Assembly: GCA_024404675.1 (NCBI GenBank)
Contig: JAKSPO010000005.1
Span: forward strand, 1-64,000
Length of the DNA: 64,000 nucleotides
DNA from: Lachnospiraceae bacterium
GTDB lineage: Bacteria > Bacillota > Clostridia > Lachnospirales > Lachnospiraceae
Direction: 5' to 3'
Part shown: positions 27,666 to 35,771 of the stretch, piece after piece
Position numbering within the stretch: the stretch's first letter is position 1
How the letters are laid out: each line of letters begins with the position of its first letter
Notes under the pieces: generated by a model
The model's database searches: none
The model's input: the letters and a program-made list of their open reading frames with translations, nothing else
Told to the model about the DNA's origin: nothing
Program-made: the position numbers and the translations under genes

Positions 27666-28337
27666 TTATATATTCTCGATCTGCCAGTCTATCGGCATCT
27701 CACCATGCTCTTTTAAAAACTCGTTGGCCTTACTGAAATGTCTGCAGCCGAAGAAGCCACGGTAAGCAGACAAAGGACTCGGGTGCGGTGCGGTAAGAAT
27801 CAGATGCTTCGGATTATTGAGCATTCCTGCCTTCTTCTGTGCCGGAGCTCCCCAGAGCAGAAAGACAATCGGTCGATCCTCCCGGTTTACGGCTTCAATC
27901 ACTGCATCCGTAAAGGTTTCCCAGCCTGCATTCTTATGGGAAAATGCCTGATGGGCCCGTACTGTCAGCACCGTATTCAGAAGAAGAACGCCCTGCTCTG
28001 CCCATTTGACCAGATACCCGTTGTTCGGAATCTCGCAGCCCAGATCGCTTGCGAGCTCTTTATAAATATTAACAAGCGACGGCGGAATCTCCGTCCCCGG
28101 CTTAACTGAGAAGCAAAGACCGTGCGCCTGTCCGGGCTCATGATACGGATCCTGCCCGAGGATGACAACCTTGACCTTTGAAAGCGGTGTCAGGCGAAAA
28201 GCTGCGAAGATATCCTCCTTCGGCGGATACACGGTTCCGTTCTGATATTCCCAGTTCACGAACTTGCCAAGCTTTTTATAATAATCCTTTGTGAATTCCT
28301 CTCCGATTGACGGAAGCCATTCTTCGATTCCGGCCAT
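27666..28337 (-). CDS. ung: Uracil-DNA glycosylase
   Basis: Family 1 UDG that excises uracil from DNA. 223 aa. Catalytic [20 protein letters not shown] with the Asp, active-site loop [21 protein letters not shown] with the His, and [15 protein letters not shown] ribosome site; the gene lies between hisF and the AraC regulator with short gaps. Confidence 0.97.
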   Translation of the reverse strand: MAGIEEWLPSIGEEFTKDYYKKLGKFVNWEYQNGTVYPPKEDIFAAFRLTPLSKVKVVILGQDPYHEPGQAHGLCFSVKPGTEIPPSLVNIYKELASDLGCEIPNNGYLVKWAEQGVLLLNTVLTVRAHQAFSHKNAGWETFTDAVIEAVNREDRPIVFLLWGAPAQKKAGMLNNPKHLILTAPHPSPLSAYRGFFGCRHFSKANEFLKEHGEMPIDWQIENI

Positions 28338-28357
28338 TCCGAACCTCCCAGTTAGTT

Positions 28358-29116
28358 CTACAGACGCACACTGACTCCCCTGCCGCGAAGGTACTCCTTC
28401 ACCTCGGAGATTTCTAACTCCTTATAGTGGAACAGTGTTGCAGCAAGTGCCGCATCCGCTCCCGCAGTCGTTAAGGCATCGTAGAAATGTTCCGGCTTTC
28501 CTGCACCGCCTGATGCGATGACCGGAATATGCACTGCCTCAGAAACCCTTCTGGTAAGCTCAATATCGTAGCCGTCCTTAGTGCCGTCACAGTCCATACT
28601 TGTAAGAAGAATCTCTCCTGCACCAAGGCTTTCCGCCTTCTTCGCCCATTCGATTGCGTCGATTCCCATATCCACACGGCCGCCGTTTTTGAAGATATGG
28701 AACGTGCCGTCTGTAAACCGTTTCGCATCGATGGCGCATACAACGCACTGGCTGCCGAACTTGTCAGCAGCACGGCTGATCAGCTCGGGATCCATAATTG
28801 CCGCCGAGTTGACTGCAACCTTATCCGCGCCCTCGCGAAGGATCATTCTGAAGTCATCAACGGTACGGATACCGCCGCCGACCGTGAACGGAATGAACAC
28901 CGTCTCGGCAACCTTTCTGACCATCTCCGCGCGAATCTCTCTTGCATCGGAGGAGGCTGTAATATCCAAAAAAACAAGCTCATCCGCGCCTGCGACACCG
29001 TAGGCCTTGCCGACCTCAACCGGATCTCCCGCATCACGCAGATTCACAAAATTAATTCCCTTCACCACCCGGCCGTTGTGTACATCGAGGCAGGGAATGA
29101 TACGCTTAGTAAACAT
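28358..29116 (-). CDS. hisF: Imidazole glycerol phosphate synthase subunit HisF
   Basis: Cyclase subunit of the heterodimer that makes IGP and AICAR in histidine synthesis. 252 aa TIM barrel. Catalytic Asp in [12 protein letters not shown], the second Asp in CAIDAKRF, and phosphate loops GGGIRT and ASGGAGK. 37 bp after hisH; no other his genes in the window. Confidence 0.97.
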   Translation of the reverse strand: MFTKRIIPCLDVHNGRVVKGINFVNLRDAGDPVEVGKAYGVAGADELVFLDITASSDAREIRAEMVRKVAETVFIPFTVGGGIRTVDDFRMILREGADKVAVNSAAIMDPELISRAADKFGSQCVVCAIDAKRFTDGTFHIFKNGGRVDMGIDAIEWAKKAESLGAGEILLTSMDCDGTKDGYDIELTRRVSEAVHIPVIASGGAGKPEHFYDALTTAGADAALAATLFHYKELEISEVKEYLRGRGVSVRL

Positions 29117-29153
29117 AATCTAATCTCCCGGAATGTATATAAATCAGATCAAC

Positions 29154-29759
29154 TTACAGTGCACCGAAATTGCGAAGAATCGTCATGCCGACATCTCCGC
29201 TCTTCTCCGGATGGAACTGGCAGGCATACACATTGTCCTTAGCAACCGCCGCATGAATGACGGGACCGTACTCTGTGGTAGCCGCAACGACCGTTTCATC
29301 CTCCGCCTGCAGATAGTAGGAATGTACGAAGTATACATAGCTACCCTCCGGCACACCCTGAAAGAGACTGCTCTCCTTCGGGAATCGAAGATCGTTCCAG
29401 CCGATGTGCGGAATCTTCCGTCCACCGCCCTCGGGGATTCTGACGATGCGTCCCTTCAGAAGCGAAAGGCCGGGAACTCCGGGGCTTTCCTCGCTTTCAT
29501 CAAACATCAGCTGCAGACCAAGGCAGATTCCAAGGAAAGGCTTGCCCGCGGCAACAACCTCGCGAATCACCTCAATCAGGCCGAAATCTCTAAGCTTCCC
29601 CATCGCATCGCCAAATGCGCCGACGCCTGGGAGAATCACCTTATCGGCACTGCGAATCACATCCGCATCTCTCGTAACAACCGCCTCAAGGCCGAGTGCC
29701 GAAAGCGCATGCTCAACGCTCCGAATATTTCCTGCATCATAATCAATAACAGCTATCAT
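29154..29759 (-). CDS. hisH: Imidazole glycerol phosphate synthase subunit HisH
   Basis: Glutaminase subunit that delivers ammonia to HisF. 201 aa class I amidotransferase: nucleophile Cys in LGICLGLQLMF, oxyanion strand around VILPGVGAFGDAM, and His/Glu in CQFHPEKSG. Starts 17 bp after the histidine kinase stop. Confidence 0.97.
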   Translation of the reverse strand: MIAVIDYDAGNIRSVEHALSALGLEAVVTRDADVIRSADKVILPGVGAFGDAMGKLRDFGLIEVIREVVAAGKPFLGICLGLQLMFDESEESPGVPGLSLLKGRIVRIPEGGGRKIPHIGWNDLRFPKESSLFQGVPEGSYVYFVHSYYLQAEDETVVAATTEYGPVIHAAVAKDNVYACQFHPEKSGDVGMTILRNFGAL

Positions 29760-29776
29760 CTTATATTCCTTCCAAA

Positions 29777-31393
29777 TTAACCGTAGGTCTCCTGTCTTCC
29801 GTCCGCAGCCTCAAGCTCGAACCAGAATTCCACGCCGCCCTCATGATTGATGGCGCCGCACTGCTGTCCGTGTGCATCCATAACTGCCTTCACTACGGAA
29901 AGACCGATTCCGCTTCCGCCGTATTCCCTCGTTCTTGCCTTGTCGACCTTGTAGAACTTAATCCACACCTTGTCGATGTCCGCCTCGGGAATAGGCTCTC
30001 CTGTATTATACACGGAAATGCGCACAGTTGCATCTGTTTTTTTCACGGAAACCGCAATTTCCTTTGAACGGGCGACATGATGGAAGGCATTGCTGATGTA
30101 ATTGGTCACAACCTCCTCAACGCGGTACTCATCTGCCCAAACAAAACAGGGCCCGTCTTCGTAAAAATGCATCGTCACACCCTGCTGCTTCTGAAGAATC
30201 TCGGTATCTCGCAGAACACCGCGCAGAACCTCGAAAATATCAAAGCGGCTGTACTCTAATGCCTGCCCGCCGTACTCCAGCTGGTTCAGCGAAAGAAGCT
30301 TCTTAACGATTCCGTTCATCTTCGCGGCCTCATCAACGATTACCTCGCAATAGTACGAACGGTTCTCCTCATCATCGAAAATATTGTCCTGAAGTCCCTC
30401 CGCATAGCCCTGGATCAGTGCAATCGGAGTCTTAAGCTCATGCGAAACATTCGAGATGAAATCACGGCGCATCTCCTCGATTTCTTCCTTCTTGCGGATA
30501 TCCCGCTCTAACTCGTTGTTGGCATGCTTCAGATCCCCGATCGTCTTCTCTAACTGCCTGGAAAGCCTGTTTAACGACCGCCCCAGCTCGCCGATTTCGT
30601 CATTTCGGTCCTCCGGACAATGCGCGGCAAAGTCAAGCTGGCTCATTCGCTCTGCTGCCACCGACATCTTCTCAATCGGACGCGTGATGCTTCGACACAG
30701 AAAATATATGAGAAATGCCGCCACAAACAAAGCAATAATGGCAACACTCAATTCATAACTTGTTGCAATCTTCGCGGCCTGGGTGATGCTTTCGTAATCG
30801 ATACTCAGATAGACATAATACCGATCCCCGACATTGCCGAGCAGATCGATATAGGTGCCGACACCAGAGGTCTTCTCATGCTTTTTCTCATGCTTTGTCG
30901 TCTCGATCTCGCTCTGCCCGCCGTACTCACTGTCGTTCGACAGATCCTGCAAGCTGACCTGCTCATAGATCTCATAACGGTCCGTCTTACGAATCAGCTC
31001 CGCGTTCCAGTGCGGGTTACCGATCATAAAGCCAAACAGCTTCCGCTGCATCAGCTCAAACATACGCTCCTGCATGCGGGCGGACCCGTTCAGATAAAGC
31101 GGATCTCCGACGAAGACGCCCTGCGTGTTGGCATCCATAATCATGATGGCAACATTCTTACCGCTTCGCAGCACATTCAGACTGGACTTCGTATCATTGG
31201 TATACCCGTCAGGCGACGACATCAGCACCTCAACGGCATCAAAGGTTGCCGTCAGATCGTTGATCTTCGATTTCAGGTATGCCTTTGGCAAAAGAAGCTT
31301 GGTCATAAGCCAGGTTGCCACCAGTATTCCCGCCGTCGTGCAGACGAAGACAAGCACCAGCTTCAAGCGGAGGTTTTTCATTCTCCCGTTCAT
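29777..31393 (-). CDS. Membrane sensor histidine kinase
   Basis: 538-aa kinase: N-terminal membrane helix, an extracytoplasmic sensor region of about 170 aa, a second helix, HAMP (SITRPIEKMSVAAERMSQLD), H-box FISNVSHELKTPIALIQ, and HATPase motifs NYISNAFHH, YGGSGIGLSVV. The sensor region carries a short His/Lys-rich stretch (TKHEKKHEKT). Start at 31393 chosen for AAGGAG at 10 nt. Pairs with the response regulator upstream; stimulus unknown. Confidence 0.92.
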   Translation of the reverse strand: MNGRMKNLRLKLVLVFVCTTAGILVATWLMTKLLLPKAYLKSKINDLTATFDAVEVLMSSPDGYTNDTKSSLNVLRSGKNVAIMIMDANTQGVFVGDPLYLNGSARMQERMFELMQRKLFGFMIGNPHWNAELIRKTDRYEIYEQVSLQDLSNDSEYGGQSEIETTKHEKKHEKTSGVGTYIDLLGNVGDRYYVYLSIDYESITQAAKIATSYELSVAIIALFVAAFLIYFLCRSITRPIEKMSVAAERMSQLDFAAHCPEDRNDEIGELGRSLNRLSRQLEKTIGDLKHANNELERDIRKKEEIEEMRRDFISNVSHELKTPIALIQGYAEGLQDNIFDDEENRSYYCEVIVDEAAKMNGIVKKLLSLNQLEYGGQALEYSRFDIFEVLRGVLRDTEILQKQQGVTMHFYEDGPCFVWADEYRVEEVVTNYISNAFHHVARSKEIAVSVKKTDATVRISVYNTGEPIPEADIDKVWIKFYKVDKARTREYGGSGIGLSVVKAVMDAHGQQCGAINHEGGVEFWFELEAADGRQETYG

Positions 31394-31415
31394 TCGGACA
31401 CTACTCCTTCCAAAG

Positions 31416-31445
31416 CAAAAATGCCCTGTGGCGAACACAAGGCAT
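31416..31445 (-). terminator. Hairpin terminator/attenuator between response regulator and kinase
   Basis: Minus-strand 10-bp stem ATGCCTTGTG / CACAGGGCAT, loop TTCGC, followed by TTTTG. It sits between the response-regulator stop (31457) and the kinase start, so it would reduce kinase relative to regulator. No internal promoter is evident. Confidence 0.65.
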
Positions 31446-31456
31446 CTGCAATGCTC

Positions 31457-32125
31457 TTAATACTCAAACTTATAACCCATACCCCATATTGTCTTGATGT
31501 AATCGCCCTTGTCTCCGAGCTTGCTTCGAAGCTTCTTCACATGGGTATCAATCGTACGGGCGTCGCCGAAATAATCGTAATTCCATACATTATTCAGAAT
31601 CTTCTCACGGGAAAGTGCCACACCGCGATTCGTCACAAAATATGTTAAAAGCTCAAACTCCTTTACGCTCAACTCAATCGGAGCGCCGTCAATCATAACG
31701 GCATGCGCGGTCTTGTCAATCACAATCCCGCCTGCCTCAAGGCTGTCTTCTACATTAGTAGTACGGCGTAAAATGGCATCTACGCGCGCCATCAGGATCT
31801 TCGGGCTGAAGGGCTTTGAAATATACTCATCGACTCCAAGCTTAAAGCCGAGCAGCTCATCGCGCTCCTCGCTCTTAGCGGTAAGCATGATAATCGGCAC
31901 CTTGGAATACTGTCTGATTTCCTTGCAGACAGCCCAGCCGTCCATCTTCGGCATCATCACATCAAGAATCACGAGATCGATATTCTTCTTATCGAAGAAC
32001 AACTCAACCGCCTTCTCTCCGTCCTCTGCCTCAACGGTAAGATACCCTCTCTTCTGCAGAAAATCACAAACCAGCTTTCTCATTCTGGCTTCATCGTCAA
32101 CCACCAAAACATGAATCTCTTCCAT
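31457..32125 (-). CDS. OmpR-family response regulator
   Basis: 222-aa regulator. Receiver domain with phospho-acceptor Asp in LVILDVMMPKMDGW, Thr/Lys switch residues in IIMLTAKSEE and YISKPFSP; winged-helix domain with ELLTYFVTNRGVALSREKIL and RTIDTHVKKLRSKLGD. Cognate of the kinase immediately downstream. GGAAGGAG ribosome site. Confidence 0.95.
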   Translation of the reverse strand: MEEIHVLVVDDEARMRKLVCDFLQKRGYLTVEAEDGEKAVELFFDKKNIDLVILDVMMPKMDGWAVCKEIRQYSKVPIIMLTAKSEERDELLGFKLGVDEYISKPFSPKILMARVDAILRRTTNVEDSLEAGGIVIDKTAHAVMIDGAPIELSVKEFELLTYFVTNRGVALSREKILNNVWNYDYFGDARTIDTHVKKLRSKLGDKGDYIKTIWGMGYKFEY

Positions 32126-32230
32126 ACCGTACTCCTTCCGTCCGTTTAGAACCTATCGTCCCACCAACTCTTGTCAGTATACCGAAATTCTATGGTAAAT
32201 CTGTGAAAAACACACGAAGAATCTGCGAAG

Positions 32231-33064
32231 CTATTCGATCGTCTTCACGGTAATGTTCTCAATGAAGATACCGGGGTTCGGGACACACTTTGAGGTAACC
32301 TTGGCTTCACATATCGTATCAAGCACCTCGAAGCCGTCGATGACCTGTCCGAACACCGTCTGGTGCCCGTACAGCCACGGCGCACCACCGTAGGTATAAT
32401 AGAAATCAAGCTCCTTCTCGGAAAGGCTTGTATTATAGGCCTCCTTCAGATAATCCGAAAAGCTCATCTGATAACGGGCATCGAGCGGATCACTAAGCCC
32501 CCGCAGAACGCCTGCCTTCGTGGCAACAATATAAAAGCTGCTCGTATTGGTTCCGTCCTCGCCGGCATCCGCCATGCAGAGTGCACCTCTTACAGGTCTT
32601 AGCTCCGAAGAGGTCTCAACGGCAAATCCGCCGCCGTAGATACTGCTTGTATAGCCCTGTGCATTGGAGGACTGAATCAGATAATCCGCAATGACTCTTG
32701 TCAGCTTCGAATTCTCATAACAGCCCTGCTTAGCAAGCGTTACAAAATTCTCGACTGCCTTCGGTGCCTCCTTCGGAAACAGCTTAATCGTAATCTTCCC
32801 GTATTTTTTAAATTGAATCGTTACAACGATATCACCTGCTGCCGGCTCCTCAAACTGATAGAAGGTCTTCGCCTCCTCAGAAAGTGTCGGCTCCTTGGAG
32901 TTATAATAACGAGTCGGTGTAGGCGTTTCCGTCACATCGCTGTTCTCTCCGTTCTGCTCCGGCTTAGCCTTTCCGCAGGATATCGTAAGAAGGCATACTG
33001 CGACCATTAGAAGAAGCATACCGGTTCTTTTCACAGTCGTTCCGATTTCCTTTCGCCCTCTCAT
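32231..33064 (-). CDS. Cyclophilin-type peptidyl-prolyl isomerase lipoprotein
   Basis: 277-aa secreted lipoprotein: signal peptide with lipobox LTISCGK, Thr/Pro linker, then cyclophilin fold (GKITIKLFPKEAPKAVENFV, ALCMADAGEDGTNTSSFYI, VFGQVIDGFEVLDTI). The canonical FHRVI and GGD strands are modified (LTRVIADYLIQSSNAQG), so isomerase activity may be weak. Likely assists folding of exported proteins. Start at 33064 chosen for GTGAGG 6 nt upstream. Confidence 0.85.
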   Translation of the reverse strand: MRGRKEIGTTVKRTGMLLLMVAVCLLTISCGKAKPEQNGENSDVTETPTPTRYYNSKEPTLSEEAKTFYQFEEPAAGDIVVTIQFKKYGKITIKLFPKEAPKAVENFVTLAKQGCYENSKLTRVIADYLIQSSNAQGYTSSIYGGGFAVETSSELRPVRGALCMADAGEDGTNTSSFYIVATKAGVLRGLSDPLDARYQMSFSDYLKEAYNTSLSEKELDFYYTYGGAPWLYGHQTVFGQVIDGFEVLDTICEAKVTSKCVPNPGIFIENITVKTIE

Positions 33065-33100
33065 AGTTCGCCTCACCTTTCTTCAGCCATAATCATAACT

Positions 33101-33130
33101 ATTATACCATATCGGACCGTCATCAAGCAA
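33101..33130 (-). promoter_or_regulatory. Promoter of the cyclophilin gene
   Basis: -35 TTGCTT (33125-33130), 18-bp spacer, perfect -10 TATAAT (33101-33106), back-to-back with the tRNA-Arg promoter. Confidence 0.65.
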
Positions 33131-33169
33131 GTGTAATAATTGTGTCGCGGTCCCGCCGGGGATTTCCTC

Positions 33170-33198
33170 TTGCTTTTCCGACAGAAGTATTATATAAT
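33170..33198 (+). promoter_or_regulatory. Promoter of tRNA-Arg
   Basis: -35 TTGCTT (33170-33175), 17-bp spacer, perfect -10 TATAAT (33193-33198); the tRNA begins 22 bp downstream. Confidence 0.75.
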
Positions 33199-33220
33199 TC
33201 TTTTCGTTACGGATATGTAT

Positions 33221-33294
33221 GCACTTGTAGCTCAGCTGGATAGAGTAGCGGCTTCCGAAGCCGAAGGTCGGGGGTTCGAATCCCTTCAGGTGCA
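33221..33294 (+). tRNA. tRNA-Arg (CCG)
   Basis: 74-nt tRNA: acceptor GCACTTG/CAGGTGC, discriminator A, anticodon loop TTCCGAA (anticodon CCG), T-loop TTCGAAT. CCA is not encoded. Stand-alone gene with own promoter and terminator. Confidence 0.95.
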
Positions 33295-33299
33295 TAAAC

Positions 33300-33330
33300 A
33301 GAGCTGTGAAGAATCACAGCTCTATTTTTA
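33300..33330 (+). terminator. Terminator of tRNA-Arg
   Basis: Perfect stem AGAGCTGTGA / TCACAGCTCT with AGAA loop followed by ATTTTTA. It lies just past the convergent DUF5688 stop and may serve both strands. Confidence 0.9.
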
Positions 33331-33336
33331 TGCTTC

Positions 33337-34344
33337 TTACGCCTCCCACTGCAAGGCTGTACTGATCTGTCTTCGAAGAAAGCCGTATCGGAATACCGAA
33401 TCCGAAAGATACTCCGTATCCGGCACCTCTCTTTCATTGACCTCCTTAACCATCTCCATAAGGCGGTCCTCCGTCGGTGCGAAGGACACCGGAATCACAA
33501 TCAGCTCATGGATACTTGACGGAAGGATATAGAAATCCTCCTTCAGCCGTCCGCGCACCTCATCCATAAAATCGATATTTAACATCGCATTGGCCCCAAA
33601 ATGATTCCTTGCGTTCGAAAGCACATACATCGGGAGACCTCCCCGCTCGCGGGAATCTAATACCTGATCAAGAATCTCCTTCGTCTTCTCGTCCCGCTCC
33701 GAATCCGTAAGCGAGCAATCCTCCTGCAGCCTTGTCATCAGAATCTCAACCAGTACATCCTCAATCGGCTCGATTCTTACAGGCATCAGGCGGTAAGTAT
33801 TCTCCTTTGCAAGCTCTATAAGGTCCGAAAGACCGATATTCCACTCCGAAAGCATCCGGTTCTCGATTCTGACCGAGCCGACGCTCTCTCTCGCTTCAAG
33901 AAGCATACACTCAAAGCAGACCGCAAGCTCCCCAAAGCAGATATACGGCATATGCTCCAAAAGCTCCTTATTGCGGTCATAATTGATGACGCGAAATACA
34001 ATCTTGTCTCTGACTCCGGCTAATGTAAAGTCAATCCCCTCCGGCCACGGGTTCCGGTTCTCCTCGTAGATTCGTACGACATCCTCGGCAATCGCGGTAA
34101 GCTTCGCCCCGTTCTCGTAGGCATCATACATTGCCTCCAGATAAATTGTCGGCGCAACGCTTGCCCCGTCATCCTTTATCATAATACTCTGAAATTCCTT
34201 CTGGTTATTCTTGACGATCTTCTTCAAAGTAATCTCATACGCTTCCCCCAGCTGCCTTTCAACAAGCCTCCGTACCTCCTCACAAAACTGAATAAAATCC
34301 ATCAGGGCATAGTTCTCCCCTACTTCCTGGCATAATGATACCAT
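33337..34344 (-). CDS. DUF5688 family protein
   Basis: 335-aa soluble protein resembling the DUF5688 family of Lachnospiraceae (VSLCQEVGENYALMDFIQF start, NNQKEFQSIMIKDDGASVAPTIYLE, and C-terminal LPSSIHELIVIPV). Function is unknown and no catalytic motif is apparent. Start at 34344 chosen for GGAGG at 8 nt; the ORF continues 141 bp upstream through a palindrome. Single gene between two tRNA units. Confidence 0.75.
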   Translation of the reverse strand: MVSLCQEVGENYALMDFIQFCEEVRRLVERQLGEAYEITLKKIVKNNQKEFQSIMIKDDGASVAPTIYLEAMYDAYENGAKLTAIAEDVVRIYEENRNPWPEGIDFTLAGVRDKIVFRVINYDRNKELLEHMPYICFGELAVCFECMLLEARESVGSVRIENRMLSEWNIGLSDLIELAKENTYRLMPVRIEPIEDVLVEILMTRLQEDCSLTDSERDEKTKEILDQVLDSRERGGLPMYVLSNARNHFGANAMLNIDFMDEVRGRLKEDFYILPSSIHELIVIPVSFAPTEDRLMEMVKEVNEREVPDTEYLSDSVFRYGFLRRQISTALQWEA

Positions 34345-34424
34345 CTCGTAAACCTCCGTTATAAAAAGAAAATGAAAATAACCGATGGAAAGCAGCCTCT
34401 GCGCAGGCGACTTGCACGGTAGAA

Positions 34425-34443
34425 ATCCGCTTCGGAAGCGGAT
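34425..34443. promoter_or_regulatory. Palindrome upstream of the DUF5688 gene
   Basis: ATCCGCTTC-G-GAAGCGGAT, 9-bp arms with a single central base, about 80 bp before the DUF5688 start. Operator or leader hairpin. Otherwise I see no gene in 34345-34498. Confidence 0.4.
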
Positions 34444-34498
34444 ATGCGGAACCGAAATCACGTTTCGGTAAGAAGAACGTCTCAACGTCCTTTCAGAG

Positions 34499-34524
34499 AA
34501 AAAGAGTTGTCCGAAGACAACTCT
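34499..34524 (-). terminator. Second terminator after the tRNA-Pro/Thr cluster
   Basis: Minus-strand stem AGAGTTGTC / GACAACTCT with TTCG tetraloop followed by TTTTT. Backs up the first terminator at 34610-34640. Confidence 0.8.
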
Positions 34525-34609
34525 ATCGTAACAGATTTTGCGGCCGGATGCAATTTGAAATGCACTTAGGACCTGTAGAAGTTCAGGGGCATCTTTTGGC
34601 TAAAATGCC

Positions 34610-34640
34610 AAAAAAAGGACTGTTGTTTCCAACAGTCCTT
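34610..34640 (-). terminator. Terminator of the tRNA-Pro/Thr/Pro cluster
   Basis: Minus-strand stem AAGGACTGTTG / CAACAGTCCTT, GAAA tetraloop, then a T run. Confidence 0.93.
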
Positions 34641-34642
34641 GC

Positions 34643-34716
34643 TCGAGGCGACGTGACTTGAACACGCGACCCCCGCGTCCCTAACACGGTGCTCTACCAA
34701 ACTGAGCCACGCCTCG
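34643..34716 (-). tRNA. tRNA-Pro (AGG), A34 anticodon
   Basis: 74-nt tRNA: acceptor CGAGGCG/CGCCTCG, discriminator A, anticodon stem CCGTG/CGCGG around loop TTAGGGA, so anticodon AGG with G37 as usual for proline. Body closely matches the tRNA-Pro(CGG) 150 bp upstream, suggesting duplication and anticodon change. Unmodified or inosine A34 proline tRNAs are uncommon in bacteria. Last gene of the three-tRNA unit. Confidence 0.88.
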
Positions 34717-34742
34717 AAAATATACACCCATATTAAGGGTAC

Positions 34743-34815
34743 AGCTGGAAATCAGATTCGAACTGACGACCCCTTCATTACGAGTGAAGTGCTCTACCGG
34801 CTGAGCTATTCCAGC
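34743..34815 (-). tRNA. tRNA-Thr (CGT)
   Basis: 73-nt tRNA: acceptor GCTGGAA/TTCCAGC, discriminator T, anticodon stem CTTCA/TGAAG with loop CTCGTAA (anticodon CGT), T-loop TTCGAAT. Middle gene of the cluster. Confidence 0.93.
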
Positions 34816-34865
34816 ACGCACAATAGCGCGAGTTCTTGAAAGCGGTGAACCGTTTCCAAGAAGAA

Positions 34866-34939
34866 TCGAGGCGACGGGATTCGAACCCACGACCTCTGCG
34901 TCCCGAACGCAGCGCTCTACCAAACTGAGCCACGCCTCG
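34866..34939 (-). tRNA. tRNA-Pro (CGG)
   Basis: 74-nt tRNA: acceptor CGAGGCG/CGCCTCG, discriminator A, anticodon stem CTGCG/CGCAG with loop TTCGGGA (anticodon CGG), T-loop TTCGAAT. First gene of the unit. Confidence 0.95.
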
Positions 34940-34962
34940 CTTTCAATATGTCGTGCTTGATT

Positions 34963-34991
34963 ATTATGCTACAAGAAACGTAAAATGTCAA
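34963..34991 (-). promoter_or_regulatory. Promoter of the tRNA-Pro/Thr/Pro cluster
   Basis: -35 TTGACA (34986-34991), 17-bp spacer, -10 CATAAT (34963-34968), with A/T-rich sequence upstream. Confidence 0.8.
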
Positions 34992-35042
34992 GCAAGAAAA
35001 TAAGAATATTTTCATTTTTCGTATTTCCCCTATACCCAAGGA

Positions 35043-35071
35043 TTGCACACACACGGAAAATATGCCATAAT
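35043..35071 (+). promoter_or_regulatory. Promoter of the YfcE-type phosphodiesterase
   Basis: -35 TTGCAC (35043-35048), 17-bp spacer, -10 CATAAT (35066-35071), about 74 bp before the start codon. Confidence 0.6.
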
Positions 35072-35144
35072 GGTGGAAAAGTCGTCCGTCTCTTTGGCCC
35101 GAAAAGGCCTTAGTGGACGACATCACACTAAAGGAGTATCGCTT

Positions 35145-35699
35145 ATGAAATGGTTTATTGCATCCGACATTCACGGAAGCGCCTTATACTGTCGGGAGAT
35201 GCTTGCCGCCTTTGACAAGGAGCAGGCCGACCGTCTGCTTCTGCTCGGAGATCTTTTATATCACGGTCCGCGAAACGATCTGCCTGACGAATACGCCCCG
35301 AAGGAGGTCATCTCTCTTTTGAACGAAAGGGAGGAATCGATTCTTTGTGTACGCGGGAACTGCGATGCCGAGGTAGACCAGATGGTATTACATTTTCCGA
35401 TTCTTGCGGATTACGCTGTGATTGACCTTGGAACCAGACTGCTATACGTAACGCACGGCCATGTACACGGGGAGAATAACCCGCCCGCGCTGAAGCGAGG
35501 CGATATTCTGTTGCAGGGACACACGCATGTTCCGAGACGTATCGAAAAGGACGGCGTTCTGATGCTGAATCCCGGCTCCGTCTCTCTTCCGAAGGAGTCT
35601 ACGCCGCACAGCTATATGATTCTCGAGGGAGACACCTTCTATTGGAAGACGCTTGCCGGCGAGGAATATATGCGGCACACGCTGAAACCGGAAGTATAA
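35145..35699 (+). CDS. yfcE: YfcE-type metallophosphodiesterase
   Basis: 184-aa calcineurin-like phosphoesterase. Metal ligands in order: SDIHGS, LLGDLLYHG, VRGNCDAEVD, THGHVHG and LLQGHTHVPRR. E. coli YfcE hydrolyses bis-pNPP but its physiological substrate is unknown. Start at 35145 with AAGGAG at 8 nt; the ORF begins 102 bp earlier in non-coding leader. Monocistronic, convergent with htpG. Confidence 0.9.
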   Translation: MKWFIASDIHGSALYCREMLAAFDKEQADRLLLLGDLLYHGPRNDLPDEYAPKEVISLLNEREESILCVRGNCDAEVDQMVLHFPILADYAVIDLGTRLLYVTHGHVHGENNPPALKRGDILLQGHTHVPRRIEKDGVLMLNPGSVSLPKESTPHSYMILEGDTFYWKTLAGEEYMRHTLKPEV

Positions 35700-35707
35700 A
35701 CACATTG

Positions 35708-35749
35708 AAAAAGGCAGGTCTGAACGTTGCGGTTCAAACCTGCCTTTTT
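35708..35749. terminator. Bidirectional terminator between yfcE and htpG
   Basis: Stem AAAAAGGCAGGT / ACCTGCCTTTTT extended by CTGAAC/GTTCAA, with T runs on both strands, between convergent genes. Confidence 0.9.
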
Positions 35750-35771
35750 GATTCACTCGAATAATAAATCC

